DNA of 64,000 bases. Origin: Sphingomonas guangdongensis (GTDB lineage: Bacteria; Pseudomonadota; Alphaproteobacteria; Sphingomonadales; Sphingomonadaceae). Below, one piece after another: positions 41,470 to 50,013 of the stretch. Under the pieces are notes generated by a model. The model had not been told where the DNA came from. It did no database searches and was given only the letters and a program-made list of their open reading frames with translations. The stretch is from contig NZ_OBMI01000003.1 of NCBI RefSeq assembly GCF_900199185.1, positions 62,001-126,000 of the forward strand, in the 5' to 3' direction. Each line of letters begins with the position of its first letter. The first letter of the stretch is position 1. Made by a program: the position numbers and the translations under genes.

Positions 41470-43088
41470 CAGCGGTCCTCCGCGAAGACGCCGAACACCG
41501 CGCCCACGAAGCCGCCGGCCTTGGCGGTCGAGAGCAGCGTGCCGTCCTGCGCCGGACCGAGCGTGCGCCACGCGCCGGCGGTGCGCCAGGCAAAGCGGTA
41601 GGTCGATCCGGCGGCCTCGCCGCGCAGTTCGATCGGCGCGGTGCCGGGGGCGGGTGCCTCCGCCACGATGCGGCCGGCCTTCGGTTCCTGCTCGCCGCCC
41701 CGCGCGATCAGGCGGACGACCCGGCCCTTTGGAGTCGTCGCAACGGCGATCGCGAACCAGTGATCGTCGTTCTGGAGCGCGGCCAGCCCGGCGCGGCCCT
41801 TCGCCGCATCGAAGCGGACGCGGGTCGTGACGGTCGCATTGGTGTGCTGCTGCCGCCGCGCGAGGAAGGACGGATTGCCGTTGTCGCCCAGGCCCACGGC
41901 TCGGGGCTTCAGCGTCAACGCGCCGCCAGCCAGCGTGTACCAGCTCTCCCGCGGGTTGCGCATCATCAGCCACTCGGGCCCAAGCTTCGCCGCGTCGAAC
42001 TCCTCGCGGTAGCCGAACGCGCCGCTGGTCGGCGGCGCGGGGCGGGTGTCGCGCGGCAGGTTGGGGCGCGCGAGCGCGAGCGGGATCGGCGTCTTGGCCG
42101 GCAGGATGCGCGGCCACTCGCCCGACCAGTCGACGGGCAGCAGGAAGGTTTCACGCCCCGTGTTGTAGAAGTCGCCGGCATAGGGGCGGACGGCGAGGAA
42201 GCTCGCCCACCACTTGCCGTCGGGTGTCTGGACGAAGTCGGCATGGCCCGCGGAGGTCACCGGATAGGGGCGGTCGGCGGGCAGGTCGCGCTGGGTCAGG
42301 ATCGGATTGGGGCCGGGGGTGAATGGCCCGTCCGGGCGGCGCGAGCGGAGCACGACCTGCGAATGGTTGATTGCGGTGCCGCCCTCCGCACAGATCAGAT
42401 AGTACCAGCCGTCCTTTGCGATCAGGTGCGGTCCCTCGATCCAGATCGGCTTGCTCGCCGGATCGACCCCGCCGTCGACCAGCACCTTGCGCGGACCGAA
42501 CGTCTTGTTGGTCTTGAGATCGAAGCGCTGGATCCAGATCGCGCGGTGCCCCTCGTAGCGGGGGGTGCCCTCCGGCGGGCCGTTGTTGACGATCCATGCG
42601 CTGCCGTCCGCGTCGACGAACAGCGACGGATCGATCGCGCCGCGCAGGTCGGGCAGCCAGATCGGGTCGCTCCACGGCCCCGCCGGGTTGCTTGCGGTGA
42701 CCAGGAAGTTGTCGCCGCAGTCGACGCAGGTGTTGAGGATGTAGAAGGTGCCCGCGTGATGCTGGATGGCGGGGGCGAACACGCCGCGCGACAGGCCGAG
42801 GTTCTTGAAGTCGAGCTGGTCCGGGCGGTCGATCGCGTTGCCGATCTGGCGCCAGGTGACGAGGTCGCGGCTGTGCCAGACCGGAATGCCGGGAAAGTAG
42901 CTGAAGGTCGAGTGGACCAGGTAATAGTCGTCGCCGACGCGGGTGATCGACGGATCGGGGTAGAAGCCCTGCAGGATCGGGTTGCGGTACTCGCTTGGCC
43001 GGACCTGAACGGCGCGGTCGACCGGGTCGGCGCCGCGATAGTCGAACCAGTCGAAGCTGGCCGACGCGAGGAGAAGCGGGAGCATCAT
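41469..43088 (-). CDS. GH43 beta-xylosidase with C-terminal beta-sandwich, exported
   Basis: A 539-residue GH43 enzyme of the two-domain beta-xylosidase type. Catalytic residues are visible in GFYPDPSITRVGDDYYLV (base Asp), GAIDPSLFVDADG (Asp) and WIEGPHLIAKDGWYYL (acid Glu). After residue 340 a jelly-roll domain (REEFDAAKLGPEWLMMRNP and after) follows. The short N-terminal leader (MMLPLLLASA) is a marginal signal peptide. It would release xylose or arabinose from short xylo-oligosaccharides. The start overlaps the halogenase-2 stop as ATGA and the end overlaps GH9 as TGATG, so it is embedded between halogenase genes. Confidence 0.92.
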   Translation of the reverse strand: MMLPLLLASASFDWFDYRGADPVDRAVQVRPSEYRNPILQGFYPDPSITRVGDDYYLVHSTFSYFPGIPVWHSRDLVTWRQIGNAIDRPDQLDFKNLGLSRGVFAPAIQHHAGTFYILNTCVDCGDNFLVTASNPAGPWSDPIWLPDLRGAIDPSLFVDADGSAWIVNNGPPEGTPRYEGHRAIWIQRFDLKTNKTFGPRKVLVDGGVDPASKPIWIEGPHLIAKDGWYYLICAEGGTAINHSQVVLRSRRPDGPFTPGPNPILTQRDLPADRPYPVTSAGHADFVQTPDGKWWASFLAVRPYAGDFYNTGRETFLLPVDWSGEWPRILPAKTPIPLALARPNLPRDTRPAPPTSGAFGYREEFDAAKLGPEWLMMRNPRESWYTLAGGALTLKPRAVGLGDNGNPSFLARRQQHTNATVTTRVRFDAAKGRAGLAALQNDDHWFAIAVATTPKGRVVRLIARGGEQEPKAGRIVAEAPAPGTAPIELRGEAAGSTYRFAWRTAGAWRTLGPAQDGTLLSTAKAGGFVGAVFGVFAEDR

Positions 43089-44605
43089 GCCGCGGCGCAG
43101 TGCTGACGGATGTAGGCGCGGTGATCGGGCATGTAGTCGACCGAGTTGCGCATGACGGCGGCGATCTCCGCCAGCCGATCGCGGGTGAGGTCGAGGCCCA
43201 TCGCGTCCGCGACCGGATCATAGCCGCGCGGCCGCATCAATTGGCCCCACATCACCGCGAACCAGCTCGTGTCATTGAACAACTCCTCATTCTCGCGGAA
43301 CACCCGCCCGTGGGCCCGGTAGACCCGCATCTTCTCCGCCAGCCGATCGGGGATCGGCATGGTCCGGCAGTAATCCCAGAAGGCGGAGTCGGTGCGCTCA
43401 GTCGCGTGGTAATGGAGGATCAGGAAATCCCTGATCTCCTCGTACTCGGTCAGGATGATGCGATTGTAGCGGTCGATCGTCGCCTGGTCGAAGCCGCGGT
43501 CCGGGAACATCGCCATGAAGCGCGACAGCCCCGACTGGATCATCCACAGGCTGGTCGACTCGAGCGGCTCCATGAAGCCCGACGACAGTCCCAGCGCGAC
43601 GACGTTGCGGTCCCACACGCGGGTGCGGTGTCCGGTGCGGAACGGCACGTAGCGCGGGTCCGCGAGCGGCTCGCCGTCGAGGTTCGCGAGGAGGACCGCC
43701 GTTGCCTCGTCGTCGGAGACGTGTGCGCTCGAGTAGACGTGGCCGTTGCCGATGCGGTGCTGGAGCGGGATCCGCCACTGCCAGCCGGCCGCGCGCGCGG
43801 TTGAGCGGGTATAAGGCTCCATCCGCTCGGCACCTGCGCAGGGCACCGCGACCGCGCGGTCGCAGGGCAGCCAATGCTTCCAGTCGACGTAATCGTTGCC
43901 GAGCGCCTGGCCGATCAGCAGCGCGCGGAAGCCCGAGCAGTCGACGTAAAGGTCGGCCTCGATCCGCTCACCGCTCTCCAGCACGACCGCGCCGACGTGG
44001 CCGCGCTCGTCGAGCCGGACGTCGATGATCCTGCCCTCGCGCCGCTCGACCCCGCGCGCCTCGGCATAGCCGCGCAGGTAGCGGGCGTAGAGCCCGGCGT
44101 CGAAGTGGTAGGCGTAGGCGATGTCGGACAGCGGCGACTTGGTCCCGGCATCGACGGAGCGCATGAACTTCGCGTGGCTCGCAGCGCCGGCCTGAAGCGA
44201 GAAGGCATCGATGTCGGGCGCTTCGCCCAGCTGGTTGAGGCGGAGGAAATAGGCGTGGAACGACAATCCGCCCATGTTGACGCCGTAGCTGCCGAACGGG
44301 TGGAAATAGGTGTGGCCGAGCCGGCTCCAGTCGACGAACTGGATGCCGAGCTTGAAGCTGCCCCGGGTTTGGCGGATGAACTCATCCTCCTCGATCCCGA
44401 GCATGCGGTTGAAGGTCCGCATCTGCGGGATCGTCGCCTCGCCGACCCCGACGATGCCGATCTCTTCCGATTCGACCAGCGTGATCTTCGCGTAGGTGGG
44501 ACCGAGCAGCCGCGCCATCGTCGCGGCGGTCATCCAGCCGGCGCTGCCGCCGCCGACGATGCAAATCGAGCGGACTCGCTCAGGGTTCAGGTCGGTGTCG
44601 GTCAT
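43085..44605 (-). CDS. Flavin-dependent tryptophan halogenase-like protein 2
   Basis: A 506-residue halogenase family member: GGGSAGW (18-24), GVGEAT (53-58), catalytic Lys85 (SFKLGIQF), WQWRIP (275-280) and Glu349 in EPLESTS. It overlaps the degenerate halogenase at its start (ATGA) and GH43 at its end (ATGA). It differs from halogenases 1 and 4 in the FAD-domain insert (for example FSLQAGAASHAKFMRS), which suggests a different substrate pocket. No signal peptide is present, so it acts in the cytoplasm. Function in the xylan locus is not known. Confidence 0.93.
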   Translation of the reverse strand: MTDTDLNPERVRSICIVGGGSAGWMTAATMARLLGPTYAKITLVESEEIGIVGVGEATIPQMRTFNRMLGIEEDEFIRQTRGSFKLGIQFVDWSRLGHTYFHPFGSYGVNMGGLSFHAYFLRLNQLGEAPDIDAFSLQAGAASHAKFMRSVDAGTKSPLSDIAYAYHFDAGLYARYLRGYAEARGVERREGRIIDVRLDERGHVGAVVLESGERIEADLYVDCSGFRALLIGQALGNDYVDWKHWLPCDRAVAVPCAGAERMEPYTRSTARAAGWQWRIPLQHRIGNGHVYSSAHVSDDEATAVLLANLDGEPLADPRYVPFRTGHRTRVWDRNVVALGLSSGFMEPLESTSLWMIQSGLSRFMAMFPDRGFDQATIDRYNRIILTEYEEIRDFLILHYHATERTDSAFWDYCRTMPIPDRLAEKMRVYRAHGRVFRENEELFNDTSWFAVMWGQLMRPRGYDPVADAMGLDLTRDRLAEIAAVMRNSVDYMPDHRAYIRQHCAAA

Positions 44606-45981
44606 GAGGCGGCGCGGTACCGGGCGAGCTGGTCGGCGTGGCTGGGCATCTGGCGAACGGCGGCGAGCAGGCGGTCACGCAGGCGCCCGGCGTGCGCGGT
44701 CACCGCGGCGTCTGACACGGCGGCACCGAGCGGATCGAGCCGACGCGGGCGGAGGCCCTGTCCGTCGAGTATCGCGATCCAGTCGGCGCGGGAAAGCAGT
44801 TCCTCATCGTACAGCGGCACCCGGCCACGGCTGCGATACAGGTCGAGCGTCCAGCGGAGCTGATCGGACCCGCGGTCGCGCGCGGCGTCCCAGAGCGGCT
44901 CGCCCACGCGGCCGTTGGTGGCCCAGAGCGCCACCGCCGCATCGCGCGCGCGGTCGAGCTCCGCGGCGGTCAACCGGTTGTACTCGGCCGCCTCCGCCGA
45001 CTGATCGGCGGCATGGGGAAGCAGCGCGGCAATCCGCTCCGCCTGCCTGAGCGCGAGCAGCAGTGGGGCGCCGAGCACCGGCTCGATCACGCCGGCCGCC
45101 GCGCCGAGCGCGACGCAGTTGCCGCGCCACGCCGCCGTCCGGCGGCCGTTCACGTATGGCGTGCCCGCACCGGCGACGCTGAAGCGTGTCTCGACGCGTC
45201 TGCCGTCGAGCGGGATCGTCGCGGCCCAGCCGTCCCGGTCGGCGCTGTGGAAGGCATAGGGCGGGGGTGGCTGGGTCTCGGCCGTGGCGGTGACGGTCGC
45301 GCGCGCGCAGGGCAGGCATTCGGCCCAGCTCTCCCAACCCGGCGACAGGTGCCCGATCAGGCGCCCGTCCCCGCCGGTCGCGTCGACGTACAGGTCGGCG
45401 ACGAGCATCGCGCCGTCGGCGAGGACCAGCGCCGCGATCCTGCCTTCGCTGTGCTCCACCCGCACCAGCGGCGCCACTGCCTGGACGGGAGCGAGCGCCG
45501 TCAGTGCATCGGCGAGCGCCTCGGCAGGGTAGTGGACGCCCATTGCCAGCGTCGACAGCGGCGAGCGTGGGTCGGGGGAGGGCGGGGCGAAGCGGCCGGC
45601 CTGCGCGGCTTGCGTCGCGAGCGCGAAGTCGGCGAAGCGGAGCGCGTGGCCTTGCGCCCGCATCCGCGCGATCACCTGCGCAAAGGAGATCGGGCCGAGC
45701 GCCGCGCCGACATCGCCGAACGGGAGGAACCAGCCGCCGCCATTCGCCGCCCATCCGGCAAAGGCGATCCCGAGCGCGAAGCTCGCACCGGGGACGGGGG
45801 GGAGGGCGGCCGCGATGTCGCTCGCCTGCCAGTCAGGCATGGCGGTGAGCGCCGGACCGAACGGTCCGAGCCCGGTACCACCTTCCTCGGTCGGCACTCG
45901 GATCACCGCCGCACCGGCACGGGCGAGCACGGCGCCGGCAAGCGCCGCCGCAACCCCGTCACCCACCACCGCGACCCTCAC
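44602..45981 (-). CDS. Degenerate tryptophan-halogenase-like protein 3 lacking the catalytic residues
   Basis: A 459-residue member of the same family that has lost its key residues. Lys is replaced by Ala69 (ASFALGIAF), the second Trp of WxWxIP by Ala254 (GWAATIP), and Glu-Ser of EPLES by Leu303-Gly304 (EPVLGAP). GGGTAGW is altered to GDGVAAA and the GVGEAT loop is absent. The rest of the fold and the reading frame are intact over its full length, and it overlaps both neighbours (GTGA with halogenase 4, ATGA with halogenase 2). It is therefore probably kept for another task, such as a structural partner or flavin handling, and not a dead pseudogene. GTG 45981 is the start that fits. Confidence 0.82.
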   Translation of the reverse strand: MRVAVVGDGVAAALAGAVLARAGAAVIRVPTEEGGTGLGPFGPALTAMPDWQASDIAAALPPVPGASFALGIAFAGWAANGGGWFLPFGDVGAALGPISFAQVIARMRAQGHALRFADFALATQAAQAGRFAPPSPDPRSPLSTLAMGVHYPAEALADALTALAPVQAVAPLVRVEHSEGRIAALVLADGAMLVADLYVDATGGDGRLIGHLSPGWESWAECLPCARATVTATAETQPPPPYAFHSADRDGWAATIPLDGRRVETRFSVAGAGTPYVNGRRTAAWRGNCVALGAAAGVIEPVLGAPLLLALRQAERIAALLPHAADQSAEAAEYNRLTAAELDRARDAAVALWATNGRVGEPLWDAARDRGSDQLRWTLDLYRSRGRVPLYDEELLSRADWIAILDGQGLRPRRLDPLGAAVSDAAVTAHAGRLRDRLLAAVRQMPSHADQLARYRAAS

Positions 45982-47465
45982 GCCGCAGCCTCCAGCGTGC
46001 GCGGCAGTACGCTCTCGTGCGTCGGCAAGCGCTCCACCGTCGATGCTATGTTGCGCAGCATCGCCGCAGCATCCGCAGCGCCGGCGCCTGCCCGCGGATC
46101 GATGCCGTCCGGCACGATGTTCTGCCCGAGGTACACCGCGAGCCAGCTCGGCTCCAGGAACATGCCCTGACGGTAGTTCACGACGACTCCGCGGGCGCGC
46201 CACAGCGCCATCTTGGTGGCGAGGCTGTCCGGCAGCGACATGGTGCGAACGTGGTTCCAGAACGGCGTGTCGTCACGCTGGGTGGCGGCATAGTGCAGGA
46301 TGATGAAGTCGCGGACCCGCTCATATTCCAGATCCATCAGCCGGTTGAACTCGGCGGCGTCGAGCGGATCCCAGTCGGCGGTCGGGAACAGGTCCAGCAG
46401 CCGCTCGATCCCGAGCTGGATCAAGTGGATGGAGGTGGACTCGAGCGGTTCGAGGAAGCCCGCCGCCAGCCCGATCGCGACCGTGTTGCCGATCCACTGC
46501 CGCCGCCGCTTGCCCGCGGTGAAGCGCAGCTGGCGCGGTTCGGCAAGCGGCGCGGCGTCGAGCTGGCCGAGCAGACGGTCGAGTGCGGCCTGTTCGTCGG
46601 TGAAGCCGCTGGCGAAGACGTGGCCGTTGCCGGCGCGGTGCTGGAGCGGGATGCGCCACGCCCAGCCGGCGTGCAGCGCCGTCGCGCGGGTATAGGGTCC
46701 GATCGGGCCGACGTTGGCGCACGGCACCGCCCAGGCGCGGTCGCACGGTAGCCAGTGGGTCCACTCGTCATACCCGCTCGCCAGTGCGCCCTCGATCAGC
46801 AGCCCGCGGAAGCCCGAGCAGTCGACGAACAGGTCGGCGGACAGGCGGCGGCCGTCGTCCAGCGTGACGGCCGAGACGTGGCCGCGCTCGTCCTGCGTGA
46901 CGTCGACCACGCGCCCTTCCAGTCGCGTGACGCCCTTTGCCTCCGCCTGCGCGCGCAGGAAGCGGGCGTAGAGCGACGCGTCGAACTGATAGGCATAGCC
47001 GTAGGTGGAGGCGAGACTCGCCGGATCGGCCGCCGGATGCGCGAAGCGGTTGGCGCGCGCCATGGCGACCGGCAGCGAGTAATGGTCGAACGGCTCGGCG
47101 CGGCCGCTGCGACGCAGCGCGATCCACTGGTGATGGAAGTCGACCCCGCCGATCGGTTGCCCGAAGGCGCCGAACGGGTGGATGTAGCTGTCGCCGATCC
47201 GACCCCAGTTGCGGAACTCGATGCCGAGCTTGAAGGTCGCGTTGGTGGCAGCCATGAACGCCGCCTCGTCGAAGCCGAGCGCCTGATTGAAGGCGCGTAT
47301 GTGCGGCACCGTCGCTTCCCCGACGCCGACGGTGCCGATCGCCTCCGATTCGACCAGCGTGACGGCAATGCCGGTACCGCTCAGCTTGTGGCCGAGCGCC
47401 GCCGCGACCATCCAGCCGGCAGTGCCACCGCCGACGATCAGGACCGAGGCGATGTTCCCGGCCAT
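45978..47465 (-). CDS. Flavin-dependent tryptophan halogenase-like protein 4
   Basis: A 495-residue halogenase: GGGTAGW (12-18), GVGEAT (47-52), catalytic Lys79 (FKLGIEF), WAWRIP (268-273) and Glu342-Ser343 (EPLESTS). It is the nearest to halogenase 1 in the visible motifs (RYIHPFG and SYIHPFG, THWLPCDRA). It starts 2 nt after the GH3 stop and overlaps the degenerate halogenase at its end. All the residues needed for catalysis are present. A cytoplasmic location is likely, with a reduced-flavin supply from elsewhere in the genome. Confidence 0.93.
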   Translation of the reverse strand: MAGNIASVLIVGGGTAGWMVAAALGHKLSGTGIAVTLVESEAIGTVGVGEATVPHIRAFNQALGFDEAAFMAATNATFKLGIEFRNWGRIGDSYIHPFGAFGQPIGGVDFHHQWIALRRSGRAEPFDHYSLPVAMARANRFAHPAADPASLASTYGYAYQFDASLYARFLRAQAEAKGVTRLEGRVVDVTQDERGHVSAVTLDDGRRLSADLFVDCSGFRGLLIEGALASGYDEWTHWLPCDRAWAVPCANVGPIGPYTRATALHAGWAWRIPLQHRAGNGHVFASGFTDEQAALDRLLGQLDAAPLAEPRQLRFTAGKRRRQWIGNTVAIGLAAGFLEPLESTSIHLIQLGIERLLDLFPTADWDPLDAAEFNRLMDLEYERVRDFIILHYAATQRDDTPFWNHVRTMSLPDSLATKMALWRARGVVVNYRQGMFLEPSWLAVYLGQNIVPDGIDPRAGAGAADAAAMLRNIASTVERLPTHESVLPRTLEAAA

Positions 47466-47467
47466 GC

Positions 47468-49948
47468 TCAGTTGCAGCGCACCACGGTGTCGGCGGCGGT
47501 GCCGAGCGACACGCCGTCGATCGAGAAGGCGCCGGTCGCCTTGGTCAAGAGGGTCATGGGCGAGCGGACCCGCGTCATGTCCGCGCCCTTGGCCTGGAAG
47601 CATTTGAGCGGCACTCCGATCGTCCGCCACTGGCCCGCCGCGGCGGTGGTCAGCGCGTCGAAGGGCAGCGTGACGGTCTTGCTCGCATCGGTCAGTGAGA
47701 GCGTGACTGGGCCGGTCAGCTGCTGGTCGTGGCGTAGCCGCATCAGCAGCAGCACGTCGCCGTTGGTCTCACGCGAGTAGTCGACCGGCTCCTGGCTGGT
47801 GAGGCTGATCGACTTGGCCTCTGCACCGCTCAGGTCGAAGCGGCGACCGCTCTCCTGCGCGACACCGTCGACCGCGGTCACGCGGATCCGTCCGCCACCC
47901 GCCGCCACGGGGACCTGGGTCACGCGCGTGCCGCCGGCCTCCAGCGACCAGCCCGGCGTCGCGCTGCCGCGCGCGAAGATGCGGGTGCGATCGCTCGCCG
48001 CGGCCACGCCGCTGTTCTCCGGCAGCGGCGTCCATGTCGCGGACTCCGCCCCGGTCAGCCCGTAGCCGAACGGGTAGAGCGTCGCCGCCCCGACTGCGGC
48101 GCTGACCGGCCACGCGACCGGCAGCTTGCCTGTGAAGCGGGGCGCGGGCTGGCCGCGCGCGGGCACGAGCATGTCGGCGACGCCGGCACCCTCCGACCCG
48201 GGCAGCCACGCGACGACGAACGCGTCGGCGGCGTTGAGGGCAGGGTTCACGTAGAGCGGCCGGCCGGTCAGCATCACCGCGACCACGGGCACGCCCTCAG
48301 CCTTCAGCCGGCGCATCGTTTCAATCGGCGCCTGCTGCTCGGGCTTGAGCTGGAGCGTCGGGATGTCGCCCTGGAACTCCGCGTACGGCGTCTCGCCGAA
48401 CACGACGATCGCGACGTCCGGCTTGGTCGTGAAGCGGCCGTCGGGGGCGAGTGTCGCGCGACCGCCGGTCGCCTTCACCGCGGCGTCGATGCCGCTCCAG
48501 ATGCTGGTCGCTCGAGGGAAGTTGGCGTTGGTGAGGCCCGTGCCCTGCCAGGTCAGCGTCCAGCCGCCCGACTGGCGCGCGACATCGTCGGCGCCGTCGC
48601 CGGCGACCAGCACGTTGGCACCGGCCTTGATCGGCAGCACCGAGCCGCTGTTCTTCAGGAGCACCAGCGACTTGCGCACCGCTTCCCGCGCGAGCGCACG
48701 GTGCTCCGGCGCGCCCAGGACGTTGTACTGGCCGGCGAATGGGCGGGCGGAAGGCTTCCCCGCTTCGAACAGTCCGAGCCGCATCTTGACCCGCAGGATG
48801 CGCGACACGGCATCATCGAGCCGCGCCATCGGCACCTCGCCCGCCTTCACCTGCGTGAGGAGCGAGGCGTAGAGGTCTCGCCAGCTGTCGGGCGCCATGT
48901 ACATGTCGATCCCGGCATTGATCGCACCCGGGCAGCTCGCGTTGGTGCAGCCGGGCAGCTGACCGTGCGCATTCCAGTCGGTGACCACGAAGCCGTCGAA
49001 GTTCATCCGACCCTTGAGCACGTCGGTGACGAGCCCCTTGTTGCCGGCGATCTTGAGGCCGTTCCAGCTCGAGAAGCTGGTCATCACCGTCTGCACGCCC
49101 TGCTCGATTGCCGGGACGTAGGGCGCGCCGTGGACGCTGATCAGCTCCGCCTCGCTGATCCGCGCGTCGCCCTGGTCGCGGCCGTCGGTGGTGCCGCCGT
49201 CGGCCAGGAAGTGCTTGGTGGAGGCGAGGACGTGCGGCCCCTTCAGCAGCGCGCCGCGGCCCGGCGCGCCCTGCAACCCGCGGACCATCGCCGCTGTGTA
49301 GGCGGAGACGAGCGCCGCGTCGGAGGAGTAGCCCTCATACGCGCGGCCCCAGCGCCAGTCGCGCGGCACGGTGACGGTCGGGGCGAAGGTCCACTCCTGA
49401 CCGGTGACGCGGATCTCCTTGGCGGTCGCCTGGCCGATCCGCTCGATCAGCGCAGGGTCGCGCATCGCGCCGAGGCCGACGTTGTGCGGAAACAGCGTCG
49501 CACCGACGATGTTGGAGTGGCCGTGGACGGCGTCGGTGCCCCAGATCAGCGGCACCGCGGTGCGCCCGCCCGTCTTGTCGACGGAGGCGGCGTAGAAGGC
49601 GTCGGCGAGCTCCAGCCACTTGGCGGCGGGCGCAAGGTCGTCGTTGCCCGGCCCCGAGTTGCCGCCGTTCAGCACGGAGCCGAGATGGTAGCGCCGCACG
49701 TCGTCGGGCGTGACGGAGGCGAGGTCGGCCTGGATCACCTGACCAACCTTCTCCTCCACGCTCATGCGGCGGACGAGCGCGGCGATCCGCCGCTCCTGCG
49801 CGGCGTCGCGGGCGATCGGCCACTTCGGAGAAGGCCAGCGCTCCGGATGCACGGCCGTGTCACCCGCCGGCGGCGTCGGAGCGGGCGACGTCTGGGCCAG
49901 GGCGGCGCCGCACGACAGCAACAGGGCGGCTCCAACCAAACGCTTCAT
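47468..49948 (-). CDS. GH3 beta-glucosidase/exo-xylosidase with C-terminal galactose-binding-like domain
   Basis: An 826-residue exported GH3 enzyme resembling ExoP-type exo-1,4-beta-glucosidases. A signal peptide covers residues 1-19. The barrel shows LIWGTDAVHGHSNIVGATLFPHN, TFAPTVTVPRDWRWGRAYEGYS and KHFLADGGT. The nucleophile Asp is in GFVVTDWNAHGQ. The second domain contains VLVAGDGADD. After about residue 640 comes a jelly-roll domain ending with SIDGVSLG. It would trim cello- or xylo-oligosaccharides. ATG 49948 gives the signal peptide. It lies 65 nt after the GH10 stop and 2 nt before halogenase 4. Confidence 0.92.
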   Translation of the reverse strand: MKRLVGAALLLSCGAALAQTSPAPTPPAGDTAVHPERWPSPKWPIARDAAQERRIAALVRRMSVEEKVGQVIQADLASVTPDDVRRYHLGSVLNGGNSGPGNDDLAPAAKWLELADAFYAASVDKTGGRTAVPLIWGTDAVHGHSNIVGATLFPHNVGLGAMRDPALIERIGQATAKEIRVTGQEWTFAPTVTVPRDWRWGRAYEGYSSDAALVSAYTAAMVRGLQGAPGRGALLKGPHVLASTKHFLADGGTTDGRDQGDARISEAELISVHGAPYVPAIEQGVQTVMTSFSSWNGLKIAGNKGLVTDVLKGRMNFDGFVVTDWNAHGQLPGCTNASCPGAINAGIDMYMAPDSWRDLYASLLTQVKAGEVPMARLDDAVSRILRVKMRLGLFEAGKPSARPFAGQYNVLGAPEHRALAREAVRKSLVLLKNSGSVLPIKAGANVLVAGDGADDVARQSGGWTLTWQGTGLTNANFPRATSIWSGIDAAVKATGGRATLAPDGRFTTKPDVAIVVFGETPYAEFQGDIPTLQLKPEQQAPIETMRRLKAEGVPVVAVMLTGRPLYVNPALNAADAFVVAWLPGSEGAGVADMLVPARGQPAPRFTGKLPVAWPVSAAVGAATLYPFGYGLTGAESATWTPLPENSGVAAASDRTRIFARGSATPGWSLEAGGTRVTQVPVAAGGGRIRVTAVDGVAQESGRRFDLSGAEAKSISLTSQEPVDYSRETNGDVLLLMRLRHDQQLTGPVTLSLTDASKTVTLPFDALTTAAAGQWRTIGVPLKCFQAKGADMTRVRSPMTLLTKATGAFSIDGVSLGTAADTVVRCN

Positions 49949-50013
49949 GTTCAACCCTCTCCTCGATCCGACGAACGTCGCCGCCGCTTGTATAGCGTGC
50001 GCCCGGCGCCGCG

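Noticed and set aside
44602..45981. Classing the third halogenase-like gene as a pseudogene
   Set aside because: The frame is full length without stops or frameshifts, and both ends overlap neighbours exactly, which argues for a retained protein.
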